Positions 38,890 to 47,471 of a DNA stretch of 64,000 nt are shown here, piece by piece. Within the stretch, counting starts at the first letter, position 1; each line of letters begins with the position of its first letter. The notes beneath the pieces were generated by a model. The model had not been told where the DNA came from. It saw nothing but the letters and a program-made list of their open reading frames with translations, and ran no database searches. Both the position numbers and the translations under genes were made by a program. Origin of the DNA: an uncultured Caulobacter sp. (GTDB taxonomy: Bacteria; Pseudomonadota; Alphaproteobacteria; Caulobacterales; Caulobacteraceae); assembly GCA_913776195.1 (NCBI GenBank), contig CAJYMH010000006.1, forward strand, positions 62,001-126,000, given 5' to 3'.

Positions 38890-39096
38890 CGGCCTTGGGC
38901 GAACGAAAGACGGGAGGGTTGGCTCCCGGTCACATCGCCGGGAGGCGTTACGAGCGCGTCGAGCGCGGGGTTCGTCGCTGGCGTCGCATGCCTGCCCCAC
39001 ATAACCGTCAAAGATGACCGGCGCGCATAAGGCCGATGACGCCCCCGGTCAACAGCGTTGCCATGGCCGGGACCGCGGCGCATGGTGCCGCCGCCC

Positions 39097-40365
39097 ATGA
39101 CCGAGCCCTCCTCCAGCGCCGACGCGCCCGCCGCCGCCTCACTCAAGGCCCTGCTTCGGCAGCCGGATTTCCCCAAGTTCTGGGCCGCGCGATTCATCGC
39201 CATCCTGGGCGTCCAGATCCAGGCCGTGTCCTTGGGCTGGCAGGTCTACGCCCTGGCGCGCCAGACGGGGCACACGGTGGCGGAAGGCGCCTTTTGGGTC
39301 GGGATGATCGGCCTGGCGCAGTTCCTGCCGCTGTTCTGCCTCACCCTGATCGCGGGCGAAGCGGCCGACCGTTACGACCGCCGTCGCACGGTGGTGATCT
39401 CGATCCTGGTGGATAGCTGCACGGCCGGGACCCTGGCGTGGCTGGCCTTCAGCGGCCACACCGGCCTTTGGCCGATCTTCGCCGCCTCCGTCCTGTTCGG
39501 CGCCTCACGCGCCTTTCTGTCGCCCGCCAACAGCGCCATGGCCCCCATGCTGGTGCCACGTGAACTTCTGCCCCGCGCCATCGCCTGGAACTCCCTGGCC
39601 TGGCAGTCAGCCTCGATCATCGGTCCGGCCCTGGGGGGGCTTCTGTGCGCCGTCTCGCCGGCCCTGGCGTTCGGCAGCTCGGTGGGACTTTACCTGACCG
39701 CCGCCCTGCTGCTGTCGCTGATCCGCACCAACACCAAGCCCCAAACCCAGCTCGGCTCCCGCATCGCCCTGATCAAGGAAGGTCTGGCCTATGTGTGGAG
39801 CAACAAGATCGTCTTCGGCTCCATCTCGCTGGACCTGTTCGCGGTGCTGCTGGGCGGGGCCACGGCCCTGTTGCCGGTCTTCGCCCGCGACGTGCTGCAT
39901 GTGGGTCCGGAAGGCTTCGGCATCCTGCGCGCCGCCCCCGCCATCGGAGCCACCATCGTGGGGATCTACCTCGCCGCCACGCCGATCCGCCGGCACGCGG
40001 GAGCCGCGATGTTCATCGGCGTGGCCGTCTTCGGCGCAGCGACCATCGTCTTTGGCCTGTCGAAGTATCTGTGGCTGTCGGTGGCGGCGCTGGTAGTGCT
40101 GGGCGCGGCGGACATGGTCTCGGTCTTCATCCGCCAGACCCTGGTGCAGATCGTCACCCCGGACGCCATGCGCGGCCGGGTGGCCGCCGTCTCCGGCGTG
40201 TTCATCAGCGCCTCCAACGAGCTGGGCGAGTTCGAGAGCGGCCTCGTGGCCCGCTTCATCGGCCCGGTCGCCGCGGCGGTCGTCGGCGGCGCCGGCGCCC
40301 TGGCGGTGACAGCCATCTGGGCCAAGCTGTTCCCGGTCCTGCGCAAGGCGGATCGACTGACCTAG
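39097..40365 (+). CDS. MFS transporter, EntS-like group
   Basis: A 422-residue carrier with about 12 helices and the MFS motif A region GEAADRYDRRRTVV between helices 2 and 3. Similar MFS proteins export siderophores, but substrate is not evident here. ATG 39097 is chosen for MTEPSSSAD; in-frame starts at 39082 and 39058 lack ribosome sites. The stop overlaps the convergent GNAT stop in CTAG at 40362-40365. Confidence 0.87.
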   Translation: MTEPSSSADAPAAASLKALLRQPDFPKFWAARFIAILGVQIQAVSLGWQVYALARQTGHTVAEGAFWVGMIGLAQFLPLFCLTLIAGEAADRYDRRRTVVISILVDSCTAGTLAWLAFSGHTGLWPIFAASVLFGASRAFLSPANSAMAPMLVPRELLPRAIAWNSLAWQSASIIGPALGGLLCAVSPALAFGSSVGLYLTAALLLSLIRTNTKPQTQLGSRIALIKEGLAYVWSNKIVFGSISLDLFAVLLGGATALLPVFARDVLHVGPEGFGILRAAPAIGATIVGIYLAATPIRRHAGAAMFIGVAVFGAATIVFGLSKYLWLSVAALVVLGAADMVSVFIRQTLVQIVTPDAMRGRVAAVSGVFISASNELGEFESGLVARFIGPVAAAVVGGAGALAVTAIWAKLFPVLRKADRLT

Positions 40366-40841
40366 ATCTTGGCTAGGTCAAGCATCGCCTCGCCGTCCAG
40401 ACGCCAGATGCGGTAGCTGTCCTGCCCTACCGCGCCCTGCTTGGCGTAGAAGGCCGCACCGTCGAGGTTGTGGTTGGACACCGCCCATTCGACGCGGGCG
40501 CAGCCTTCCTCGACCGCACGCCGGGCCAAGCTTGCTAGGAGAATGCGGCCGACGCCCAGCCCCCGAGCCTGCGGCCGCACGAACAGGTCCTCCAGATAGA
40601 TGCCTCGCCGGCCGGTCCAGGTGGAGAAGGTGTAGAACCACACCGCCCCGCCCAGCGCCTCCCCGTCGCGCTCAGCGATGTCGCAGAAGACGTGTGGTTC
40701 CGGCGCGAAGAGGGCCGCCGCCAGGTCGGCGCGGGTGGCGTGCATGTAGTCCAGATCGCCCTGATGCTTGGCCAGATCGTGGACGAAGCCGAACACCAGA
40801 TCGAGATCGTCCGGACCAGCGCGCCTTAGTGCGACGGTCAT
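40362..40841 (-). CDS. GNAT family N-acetyltransferase (diamine acetyltransferase-like)
   Basis: A 159-residue GNAT protein. The fold and the segments YLEDLFVRPQARGLGVGR (acetyl-CoA site) and FYAKQGAVGQDSYRIWRL resemble spermidine/diamine N-acetyltransferases of the SSAT group. ATG 40841 overlaps the upstream SDR stop (ATGA), so it is co-translated with the dehydrogenase. Confidence 0.85.
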   Translation of the reverse strand: MTVALRRAGPDDLDLVFGFVHDLAKHQGDLDYMHATRADLAAALFAPEPHVFCDIAERDGEALGGAVWFYTFSTWTGRRGIYLEDLFVRPQARGLGVGRILLASLARRAVEEGCARVEWAVSNHNLDGAAFYAKQGAVGQDSYRIWRLDGEAMLDLAKI

Positions 40842-41797
40842 GCGCCTGTGGTCTCTTGGGACAGCGCCCATAGACGGTCGGCCGCCCCGGGATCGAGGGC
40901 ATGGGGCATGACGCCGACCCACGGCTTGTCCTTGGACCAGGCAACGGCCTGAGCGCAATCTTCCAGATAGAGCCCGCCGACGCCCTCCAGCTCCGGCCCC
41001 ACCGCCGCCCAGGCGGAGGTCGAGGCCCCCTGCTCCGGCGTCTTGAAGCCTTCGCGCGGCTTGCCGTCTTCATCCAGCCAGCCGAGAGCCTGCTGCTCCT
41101 CGATCGGCAGGTGGCGCTGAAGCGGCGTCAGGATGCCGCCGGGCATGACGGCGTTGGCCCGCACGCCGCGATCCTTGAACCGCTGATCGAAGCCGACGGC
41201 GAACAGGGAATTGGCCGTCTTGGCTTGACCGTAGCTTTCCCACTTGTCGTAGGGGCGCTGGCGATACTGCGGATCGTCGAAGTTCACGCCAGAGCGGCGG
41301 TGGCCGATGGACGAGAGCGAGACCACCCGCGAGGTTCGGCCGGGCCGCGACGCCGCCTCCAGCGCCGGCGCCAGCAGCACCGTCAGCAGGTAGTGGCCGA
41401 AGTGGTTTGTGCCGATCTGCATCTCCAGCCCGTCCTCGGTGCGGTCCAGAGGACAAGCCATGACGCCGGCGTTGTTTATCACCAGGTCGAGGGGGCGGTC
41501 GCCCCACCGCCCGGCGAAGGCGCGGATGGAGGCCTGCCTGGCGAGGTCGAGCATCGACCATTCCACCTTGCCCTTGGCGGTCTTGGCGATGTCGGCCACC
41601 GCCGCCTCGGCCAGGTCCGGCTTGCGCACGGCGATGACCACGTCGGCGCCCGCCTCGGCCAAGGCGCGGGCGGTCTCGATCCCGATGCCTGTGGCGCCGC
41701 CGGTGACTATGGCGGTTCGCCCGGTCAGGTCGTGGCCGGCGACCACTTCGCGGGCGGTGGACGAGCGGCCGAAAGGCGAGGTGATACGGTCGGACAT
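40838..41797 (-). CDS. short-chain dehydrogenase/reductase
   Basis: A 319-residue SDR with the NAD(P)-binding GGATGIGIETA near 35-45, NNAGVMA near 110-116 and the catalytic Ser/Tyr/Lys arrangement including YGQAKTAN. The length and N-terminus are like retinol-dehydrogenase-type and oxidoreductase SDRs. It lies 45 bp downstream of the crotonase gene and overlaps the acetyltransferase gene, so it is part of the leftward MarR group. Confidence 0.88.
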   Translation of the reverse strand: MSDRITSPFGRSSTAREVVAGHDLTGRTAIVTGGATGIGIETARALAEAGADVVIAVRKPDLAEAAVADIAKTAKGKVEWSMLDLARQASIRAFAGRWGDRPLDLVINNAGVMACPLDRTEDGLEMQIGTNHFGHYLLTVLLAPALEAASRPGRTSRVVSLSSIGHRRSGVNFDDPQYRQRPYDKWESYGQAKTANSLFAVGFDQRFKDRGVRANAVMPGGILTPLQRHLPIEEQQALGWLDEDGKPREGFKTPEQGASTSAWAAVGPELEGVGGLYLEDCAQAVAWSKDKPWVGVMPHALDPGAADRLWALSQETTGA

Positions 41798-41842
41798 GGC
41801 GGCGTTTCCCTGTTTTGAGGAAACGCTACCACGCGGGTCGGA

Positions 41843-42613
41843 TCAGGCCACCTTGCTGAAGTCGGGCGCCCGGCGCTCCACAAAGGCGGAGAAGGCTTCG
41901 CGAGCCTCGGCGGTCAGCAGGCGCTCGCCGAAGATCTTGCCCTCGACGTCCATGACCTCCTGGATCAGGGCCGACTCTCGCATCAGCTTCTTGGTGGCGA
42001 CCACGGCGCCGAGCGGGCGCTGGGCCAGTTTGCGGGCCGCGTCCTCGGCGCGGGCCAGAACTTCGCCGGCAGGCACGGCGGCGTTGGCGACGCCGAGGGC
42101 CTCGGCCTGTTCGCCGTCCAGCGCCTCGCCCAGGGCGAACATGGCGAAGGCGCGGGCGTGGCCGATGCGCTGGGGCAGCAGCAAGCTGGACGCCGCCTCG
42201 GGAACCAGGGCCAGGTTTACGAAGGGCGTCGTCAGCTTGGCGTCCTTGGCCACGAAGACCAGGTCGCAATGCAACAGCATGGTCGTGCCGACACCAACCG
42301 CCAGCCCCTCGACCGCCGCCACCAGCGGCTTATTCGCCCAGGCTAGGGCGGAGAGGAAGCGCATCACATGCCGCTCGCCGGTAAAGGCGCCGGTCGCCTG
42401 TGCGGCGAAGTCCATCAGGTCGTTGCCGGAGGTGAAGACCCCGCCCTCGCCATGGATCAGCACGGCGCGGATGTCGTTGTCCGCCTCCGCCCGCTCCAGA
42501 GCGTCGGCCAGCACGCCGTACATGGCGTTGGTGATCGCGTTCTTCTTGTCCGGCCGGGCGAAGGTCAGGCGCATCACGCCTTCTTCCACAGCCACGCGAA
42601 CGGGTTCGGTCAT
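41843..42613 (-). CDS. enoyl-CoA hydratase/isomerase family protein
   Basis: A 256-residue crotonase-fold enzyme. The oxyanion hole is seen at GVFTSGNDLMDF and the second at AVEGLAVGVGTTMLL. It probably acts on an acyl-CoA substrate in degradation; the catalytic Glu pair of true hydratases cannot be confirmed by eye. It begins 15 bp after the MarR gene on the same strand, so transcription is likely shared with and controlled by that regulator. Confidence 0.88.
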   Translation of the reverse strand: MTEPVRVAVEEGVMRLTFARPDKKNAITNAMYGVLADALERAEADNDIRAVLIHGEGGVFTSGNDLMDFAAQATGAFTGERHVMRFLSALAWANKPLVAAVEGLAVGVGTTMLLHCDLVFVAKDAKLTTPFVNLALVPEAASSLLLPQRIGHARAFAMFALGEALDGEQAEALGVANAAVPAGEVLARAEDAARKLAQRPLGAVVATKKLMRESALIQEVMDVEGKIFGERLLTAEAREAFSAFVERRAPDFSKVA

Positions 42614-42628
42614 CTTCGGTCGTCCTGT

Positions 42629-43069
42629 CTATTCAGACCGTCGGAACTTCTCCGACAGGCTGGTCAGCCAGCGGCTGACAATCTGCATTTCCTCGTCCGA
42701 GAAGCCTTCCGTGAGCTTCTCGTTGATCTCGGTCAGGCCGGCCTTGGCGGTCGCCCGCGCGTCCCGACCCTTGTCGGTGAGATGAAGACGCAGCGACCGG
42801 CCGTCTTCGGTGTCCGGCCGACGCTCGACCAGGCCCGCCCGCTCGGAGCGGTCCACCAGGCCGGTCATGGCCGAGGGGGCCACGTCCAGGGCCTCCGCCG
42901 CCTCGCCGATCAGGGCGCCGTCACGGCCGCCCAGAAAGAACAGCAGTCCCGCCTGGGCGCCGGTCAGGCCGTCCTTGCTGGCGGCCATCCGTCCTTCCAC
43001 CCAACGCTGCACACGGCGTTGCCCGGCGGAAAGCAGGAAGTACCAGCGACGGTCGATCGTCTTCGTCAT
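42629..43069 (-). CDS. MarR family transcriptional regulator
   Basis: A 146-residue winged-helix regulator with the central EALDVAPSAMTGLVDRSERAGLVER recognition helix and wing, shown here in the LVDRSERAG part, and RPDTEDGRSLRLHLTDKG. It probably binds a small aromatic or acyl-CoA ligand and represses neighbouring catabolic genes. A palindromic AT-rich site overlaps its probable promoter, 14 bp before the start, suggesting autoregulation. Confidence 0.9.
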   Translation of the reverse strand: MTKTIDRRWYFLLSAGQRRVQRWVEGRMAASKDGLTGAQAGLLFFLGGRDGALIGEAAEALDVAPSAMTGLVDRSERAGLVERRPDTEDGRSLRLHLTDKGRDARATAKAGLTEINEKLTEGFSDEEMQIVSRWLTSLSEKFRRSE

Positions 43070-43083
43070 CTCGGATCCAGATT

Positions 43084-43103
43084 ATAATTCGCGTACGAAA
43101 TAT
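43084..43103 (-). promoter_or_regulatory. candidate MarR operator overlapping a -10-like element
   Basis: ATAATTCG (43084-43091) and CGAAATAT (43096-43103) form an inverted repeat with 7 of 8 matched pairs around a 4-bp spacer, in an otherwise GC-rich genome. On the minus strand TATAAT lies at 43081-43086, overlapping the left arm, and TTGATA at 43101-43106. This is where a MarR dimer would block RNA polymerase. The -10 to -35 spacing (14 bp) is short, so the promoter assignment is tentative. Confidence 0.5.
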
Positions 43104-43123
43104 CAAGCGTCTTGTGGAGGCGC

Positions 43124-44203
43124 TCAGATAGCCCGATACCAGAGTACGCCCTGATCGTCCGGGCGGGCCCTCACCACGCCCCGATGGACGAGGCAGTTGA
43201 GATGGGCGATGGCCTCGCCCGTCGCCATGCCCAGCAGGTCCGGGCCGATCAACCGCGCGAACAGCAGGGAGAACACATCCACCGCCCGCCTCGGCGCCTC
43301 GCGCAGGTTCTTCTCCAACCGGGCGAGCGCCCGTTCATGCCCCGCGATCAGGTGGTCGATGCGCGAATGCAGGCCGTGGAAGGGGTCGTTATGCGCCGGC
43401 AGAACCAGCACGTCCTCGGGCACGACAGCCTTCACGCGCGCCAGCGATGTCAGCCAATCGTGCATGGGATCAGCCAGCGGCTCCGTCGGGAAGACCGAGA
43501 CATTAGACGAGATTCTGGGCAGGACCTGATCGCCGCTGATGAGCAGCTTCAAGTCCGGCTGCCACAGGCAGGCGTGCTCCGGTGAATGGCCCGAGCCGAC
43601 CACCACCGTCCATGAGCGTCCGCCGATGTCGAAGGTCTCGCCGTCGACCATGCGGCGATAGCTGTCGGGCAGCGCATGGACCGCCCGACCGAAGCCGCCG
43701 AACTTCACCTGATAGTGCTCGATGGCCGCTTCATCCCAGCCGGCGGCTTCGTAGAAGCGCACACCATCAATCGGCGCTTCGCGGCCGGTGTCGGCGACCA
43801 GCATGCGGCACTGGAAATATTCCAGCCGCGTCATCCAAAGGCGGCAGTCGAACTTACGGGTCATCCAGCCGGCCAAGCCGATGTGGTCGGGGTGCAGGTG
43901 GGTGACGATCACGCGGGTCACCGGCCGTCCGCCCAGGGCTCCGGCGAACGCCGCCCGCCAGCCGTCCTTGGTCTGAGGCGTGGCCATCCCCGTATCAACG
44001 ATCGCCCAGCCTTCGCCATCCTCGATCGCCCAGACATTGATGAAACCCAGGGATCCACCCAGAGGCTGGCGCAACCACAAGACGCCAGGCGCGACCTCGA
44101 CCGCGTCGCCGCTTCCTGATTCGGGCGCGGTCTCGAACGGGTAGCTCAGCCGTGCGCGGCGCGGCTCCGGCTCGGCGGTTTCAAATCCATCCCGCAACAT
44201 CAT
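43124..44203 (-). CDS. metallo-beta-lactamase fold hydrolase
   Basis: A 359-residue MBL enzyme with the binuclear metal motif THLHPDH, IVDTGM upstream and SGHSPEHACL and ISGDQVLP downstream, plus the C-terminal helix region of the GloB-like group. Upstream the frame continues, but the ATG pair at 44203/44200 starts the conserved protein; GGGAG lies just upstream. It sits immediately upstream of the MarR gene on the same strand and ends 54 bp before it. Substrate unknown. Confidence 0.85.
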   Translation of the reverse strand: MMLRDGFETAEPEPRRARLSYPFETAPESGSGDAVEVAPGVLWLRQPLGGSLGFINVWAIEDGEGWAIVDTGMATPQTKDGWRAAFAGALGGRPVTRVIVTHLHPDHIGLAGWMTRKFDCRLWMTRLEYFQCRMLVADTGREAPIDGVRFYEAAGWDEAAIEHYQVKFGGFGRAVHALPDSYRRMVDGETFDIGGRSWTVVVGSGHSPEHACLWQPDLKLLISGDQVLPRISSNVSVFPTEPLADPMHDWLTSLARVKAVVPEDVLVLPAHNDPFHGLHSRIDHLIAGHERALARLEKNLREAPRRAVDVFSLLFARLIGPDLLGMATGEAIAHLNCLVHRGVVRARPDDQGVLWYRAI

Positions 44204-44331
44204 CTCCCGTTTTTCGCCATCATCTGCGTTTAGAGGCTCAGGTCCAACCCCAAGGCCGCACAGCCATCTTGACCCTGTCGCGGCGCTCGCGCTTATGAGC
44301 GGTTCGGGGAATGTCCAGGAGATCAAAACCC

Positions 44332-45651
44332 ATGAAGCTGTTCGGGATAGCGTTGGCCGCGATGGCCGTCGCCACCCTGGGCGGAGCCGCCCAGGCGGCG
44401 CCCAAGGAAGACAAGACCAAGGCGCAAGGCATGGCTGAAGCGCCGGCCGTCATCCAGGCGGCGGGTCTCGCCTGCACCCTGGCCGACGCGCGTTTCATCG
44501 CCAAGAACACCGACAAGGCCACCAAGGTCGACTCCAGCTATTATGAAGTGAACTGCTCGGAAGGCGGCGGCTACGTCCTGGTGGGCAAGTCGGACGGTTC
44601 CAAGCCGGGTGCCTTCACCTGCCTGGAAACCGGCCAGCCTCGCCCGGACGGCAAGCCGTCGGGCCTGGAATGCAAGCTGCCCGGCAACGCCGACGCCCTG
44701 GCGGGCATGCGCCCGTTCGTGGCCAAGGCTGGCGTCCCCTGCGAAATCGAGAAGGCTCGCTCCATCGGCGCGGGTGCCAAGGCCGCCTACTTCGAAATCG
44801 CCTGTAAGGGCGGCGCCGGCTACATCATGAGCACCTCGTCCCCGCCGAACCCGGCCCAGGACGTGGCCATGCAAAGCTGCCTGCTGTACGAGCCGGGCGG
44901 CAACGTGTCCTGCACCCTGACCGACCGCGCCGCCCAGCTGGCCGTCATCGACCAGCTGGCCGCCCAGTCGGACAAGAACTGCGCCATCAAGGACAAGCGC
45001 TACGTCCTCAGCACCAAGGACGGCTCGAACTACTTCGAAGCCTCCTGCCAGGACGGCAAGGGCTACATGTTCCAGCAAGGCGCCGACGGCAAGCTGGCCC
45101 GCGCCATCGACTGCGCCCAAGCCGAGTTCGTCGGCGGCGGCTGCACCCTGACCGACGCCCGCGCGGCCCAGACCGAGCAGGCCGGCCTCTACACCCGCCT
45201 GGCCAAAAAGGGCGGCTTCGACTGCGACGTGGCCAAGTACGGCATGCTGCCGGCGCAGGTCAGCGGCGTTGAAGTGGTCGAGCTGCAGTGCTCGAACCGT
45301 CCGGACGGCGCCATCGCCGAATTCGGCGCCAACACCGCCAAGTTCCACAACTGCGTCCTGGCCGAGTTCGCCGGGTACCGCTGCTCCTTCACGAAGAAGG
45401 AGCCGTACTACCCGGGCCTGACCCAGCATCTGGTCAAGTTCGGCAAGGGCAGCTGCCAGGTTTCGGACGTCCGCGGCATCGGCACCACCGACACCGACGG
45501 CTATCTGGAAGTCGCTTGCTCGGACGGCCTGCCCGGTTGGGTTTTGGTCTTCCCTAAAGGCACGGATCAGCCCAAGGAGCTCCTGAGCTGCGTTCAGGCC
45601 AAGGGCGTCGGCGGCGGCTGCAAGCTGCCCACGAACGTGACGAAGAAATAA
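44332..45651 (+). CDS. secreted protein with five tandem four-cysteine repeats
   Basis: A 439-residue exported protein with a signal peptide ending near AAQAA (residue 23). The mature part is five repeats of about 77-89 residues, each with four Cys: 48, 75, 97, 114; 137, 158, 183, 194; 217, 239, 261, 271; 298, 320, 341, 351; 375, 396, 420, 430. The second Cys follows an aromatic or hydrophobic stretch such as YYEVNC, YFEIAC or YFEASC, and the fourth follows GGGC or a similar motif. The repeats imply two disulfides each in the periplasm or outside the cell. I do not recognise a functional family. AGGAG lies 10 bases before the ATG, and a strong terminator follows. Confidence 0.75.
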   Translation: MKLFGIALAAMAVATLGGAAQAAPKEDKTKAQGMAEAPAVIQAAGLACTLADARFIAKNTDKATKVDSSYYEVNCSEGGGYVLVGKSDGSKPGAFTCLETGQPRPDGKPSGLECKLPGNADALAGMRPFVAKAGVPCEIEKARSIGAGAKAAYFEIACKGGAGYIMSTSSPPNPAQDVAMQSCLLYEPGGNVSCTLTDRAAQLAVIDQLAAQSDKNCAIKDKRYVLSTKDGSNYFEASCQDGKGYMFQQGADGKLARAIDCAQAEFVGGGCTLTDARAAQTEQAGLYTRLAKKGGFDCDVAKYGMLPAQVSGVEVVELQCSNRPDGAIAEFGANTAKFHNCVLAEFAGYRCSFTKKEPYYPGLTQHLVKFGKGSCQVSDVRGIGTTDTDGYLEVACSDGLPGWVLVFPKGTDQPKELLSCVQAKGVGGGCKLPTNVTKK

Positions 45652-45680
45652 GTCCGGTCCCTGATCGGAAACTGTAGGAA

Positions 45681-45708
45681 CCCCGCCGGAGCGATCCGGC
45701 GGGGTTTT
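45681..45708 (+). terminator. rho-independent terminator after the Cys-repeat gene
   Basis: CCCCGCCGGA (45681-45690), loop GCGA, and TCCGGCGGGG (45695-45704) form a perfect 10-bp stem followed by TTTT. It starts 30 bp after the stop. Confidence 0.94.
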
Positions 45709-46100
45709 CTGCTTTTGGGGTGGGCTGGGGATGAGCCGGGGTCGCGGGGATTTGTCTCCTAAGCTCCAGGCTGCGCAACGCGGGTGATTTCGACGTCGAT
45801 CAGGATGATTTCAGTGATGCAAGGCGGGGGCGGGCGGTCCCTCGCCAGACCATTGTCGCCCGGTGCGTGGCGGCGGGGAGAGTTGAGCCTGGGCGACGGC
45901 GGATCGCTTTGTGACCGCGCGGATCGAGCGAGGGGATAGCCGGCGCCAGGCGGGGGCGCGGAGCGTTTTGCGGCGAGCCGTCCTTAAACCGGCGAGGCGA
46001 AGGCGCAAATGTCTGCGATGTCTCCGGCAAGCAGCCGAGAGTCACCGGAGTATCGGTCTCCAGAGTCTCCACCTCTCCTGCCCCGCTTGGGGAGACGGGT
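45709..46100 (+). other. 392-bp intergenic stretch with no supported gene
   Basis: Between the terminator and the convergent dihydroorotase gene, no frame has a recognisable protein or ribosome site. Open frames on both strands have Arg/Pro/Ser-rich translations typical of noncoding GC-rich DNA. The minus strand end may hold an untranslated region for the dihydroorotase transcript. I see no terminator with a T tract for that gene. Confidence 0.5.
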
Positions 46101-47435
46101 TCAGCCCGCCAGAGTTTCCTGGAAGCGGACCGGTTCGCCGCGGCCTTCGGCGATAACCTGGCCGTCGCGCATGACGACCACGCCGCGGACGATGGTGGCC
46201 ATGGGCCAGCCCTTGGCCTGGAAGCCGTCAAAAGGGGTCCAGCCGCAACGGGTCGCCTGCTGCTCGGCGGTGATGGTGCGCTCGGCCTTCAGATCGACAA
46301 TGGTCAGGTCGGCGTCGTAGCCCTCGGCTAGGCGACCCTTGTCGGCCAGGCCGAAGATGCGGTTGGCGCCGTGGCTGGTCAGGTCGATGAACCGTTCCAG
46401 GCTCAGGCGGCCCTCGGCCACGTGGGTGAGCATGATCGGCACCAGGGTCTGCACCCCCGGCATGCCCGACGGCGAGGCGGGATAGGGCCGGGCCTTCTCC
46501 TCGATGGTGTGCGGGGCGTGGTCTGAGCCGATGACGTCGGCGACGCCAGAGGCCAGGCCGCGCCACAGGCCGGCCACGTGCTCGGCGCTGCGGATCGGCG
46601 GGTTCATCTGGGCGTAGCCCTTCAGCCGCTCATAGGCTTCCGGCGCGGTCAGGGTCAGGTGTTGCGGTGTGAACTCGACGCTGGCCACGTCCTTGTGCTT
46701 GGCCAGGAACTCGACCTCCTGCGCCGTGGTCACGTGCAGCACGTGGATACGCTTGCCCAAACCCCGGGCGATGCGCACCAGCCGTTCGGTGGACTGCATG
46801 GCGCTGATCTCGTCGCGGACCTCAGGGTGGCTGGTCCAGTCGCCAGTGCGGGCCAGGGGGCGGCGATCGGCGAGGCGGTACTCGTCCTCCGAGTGGAAGG
46901 CGGCGCGGCGGTTCACATGGCGCAGCACCTGCTCCACCCCCTCGTCGTCCTGCACCAGCAGGGTGCCGGTGGAGGCGCCCATGAACACCTTGATCCCGCA
47001 GCAGCCGGGCAGGCGCTCCAGCTCGCCCAGGAACTGCGCGTTCTCGTGGGTGCCGCCGACATAGAAGGCGTGGTCGCAGTGCATGCGATTCTTGGCCCGC
47101 GCCAGCTTGTCGGCCAGGGTCGCCGGGTCGGTGGTGTTGGGCTCGGTGTTGGGCATCTCGAACACGGCGGTGACGCCGCCGAGGACCGCGCCGCGCGATC
47201 CGCTTTCGAGGTCCTCCTTCCACTCCAGGCCCGGCTCGCGGAAGTGGACCTGGGTGTCGATGACGCCAGGCAGAACGGTCAGGCCTGTAGCGTCGAACAC
47301 CTCGCCCGCAGAAGCCTGGGACAGGTCGCCGATGGCGACGATCTTGCCGCCGACGACGCCGACATCGGCCAGGCCGCGGCCGGCGTGATTGGCGACTTCG
47401 CCGCCCCGCACGATCAGGTCGAAGGTCTGGGCCAT
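46101..47435 (-). CDS. pyrC: dihydroorotase family amidohydrolase
   Basis: A 444-residue amidohydrolase assigned to dihydroorotase by the NTEPNTT and TQVHFREPG blocks. Ligand candidates are Lys149 (IKVFMGASTG), His181 (FHSEDE), His231/234 and Asp305 (GSDHAPHT). The first histidine of the usual HxH pair is Gln62 (TQVH, His64 retained), which is common in a subgroup of bacterial paralogs but lowers certainty about pyrimidine synthesis. The gene is convergent to the cysteine-repeat gene with a 449-bp gap. Confidence 0.8.
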   Translation of the reverse strand: MAQTFDLIVRGGEVANHAGRGLADVGVVGGKIVAIGDLSQASAGEVFDATGLTVLPGVIDTQVHFREPGLEWKEDLESGSRGAVLGGVTAVFEMPNTEPNTTDPATLADKLARAKNRMHCDHAFYVGGTHENAQFLGELERLPGCCGIKVFMGASTGTLLVQDDEGVEQVLRHVNRRAAFHSEDEYRLADRRPLARTGDWTSHPEVRDEISAMQSTERLVRIARGLGKRIHVLHVTTAQEVEFLAKHKDVASVEFTPQHLTLTAPEAYERLKGYAQMNPPIRSAEHVAGLWRGLASGVADVIGSDHAPHTIEEKARPYPASPSGMPGVQTLVPIMLTHVAEGRLSLERFIDLTSHGANRIFGLADKGRLAEGYDADLTIVDLKAERTITAEQQATRCGWTPFDGFQAKGWPMATIVRGVVVMRDGQVIAEGRGEPVRFQETLAG

Positions 47436-47471
47436 GGTCTCGTCTCCGCGTCTCGCCGACGCGAAGCAGGA

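Noticed and set aside
45800-46231. Minus-strand open frame of 143 codons between the Cys-repeat gene and pyrC
   Set aside because: Arg/Pro/Ser-rich translation without domain, no ribosome site, overlaps the pyrC end.
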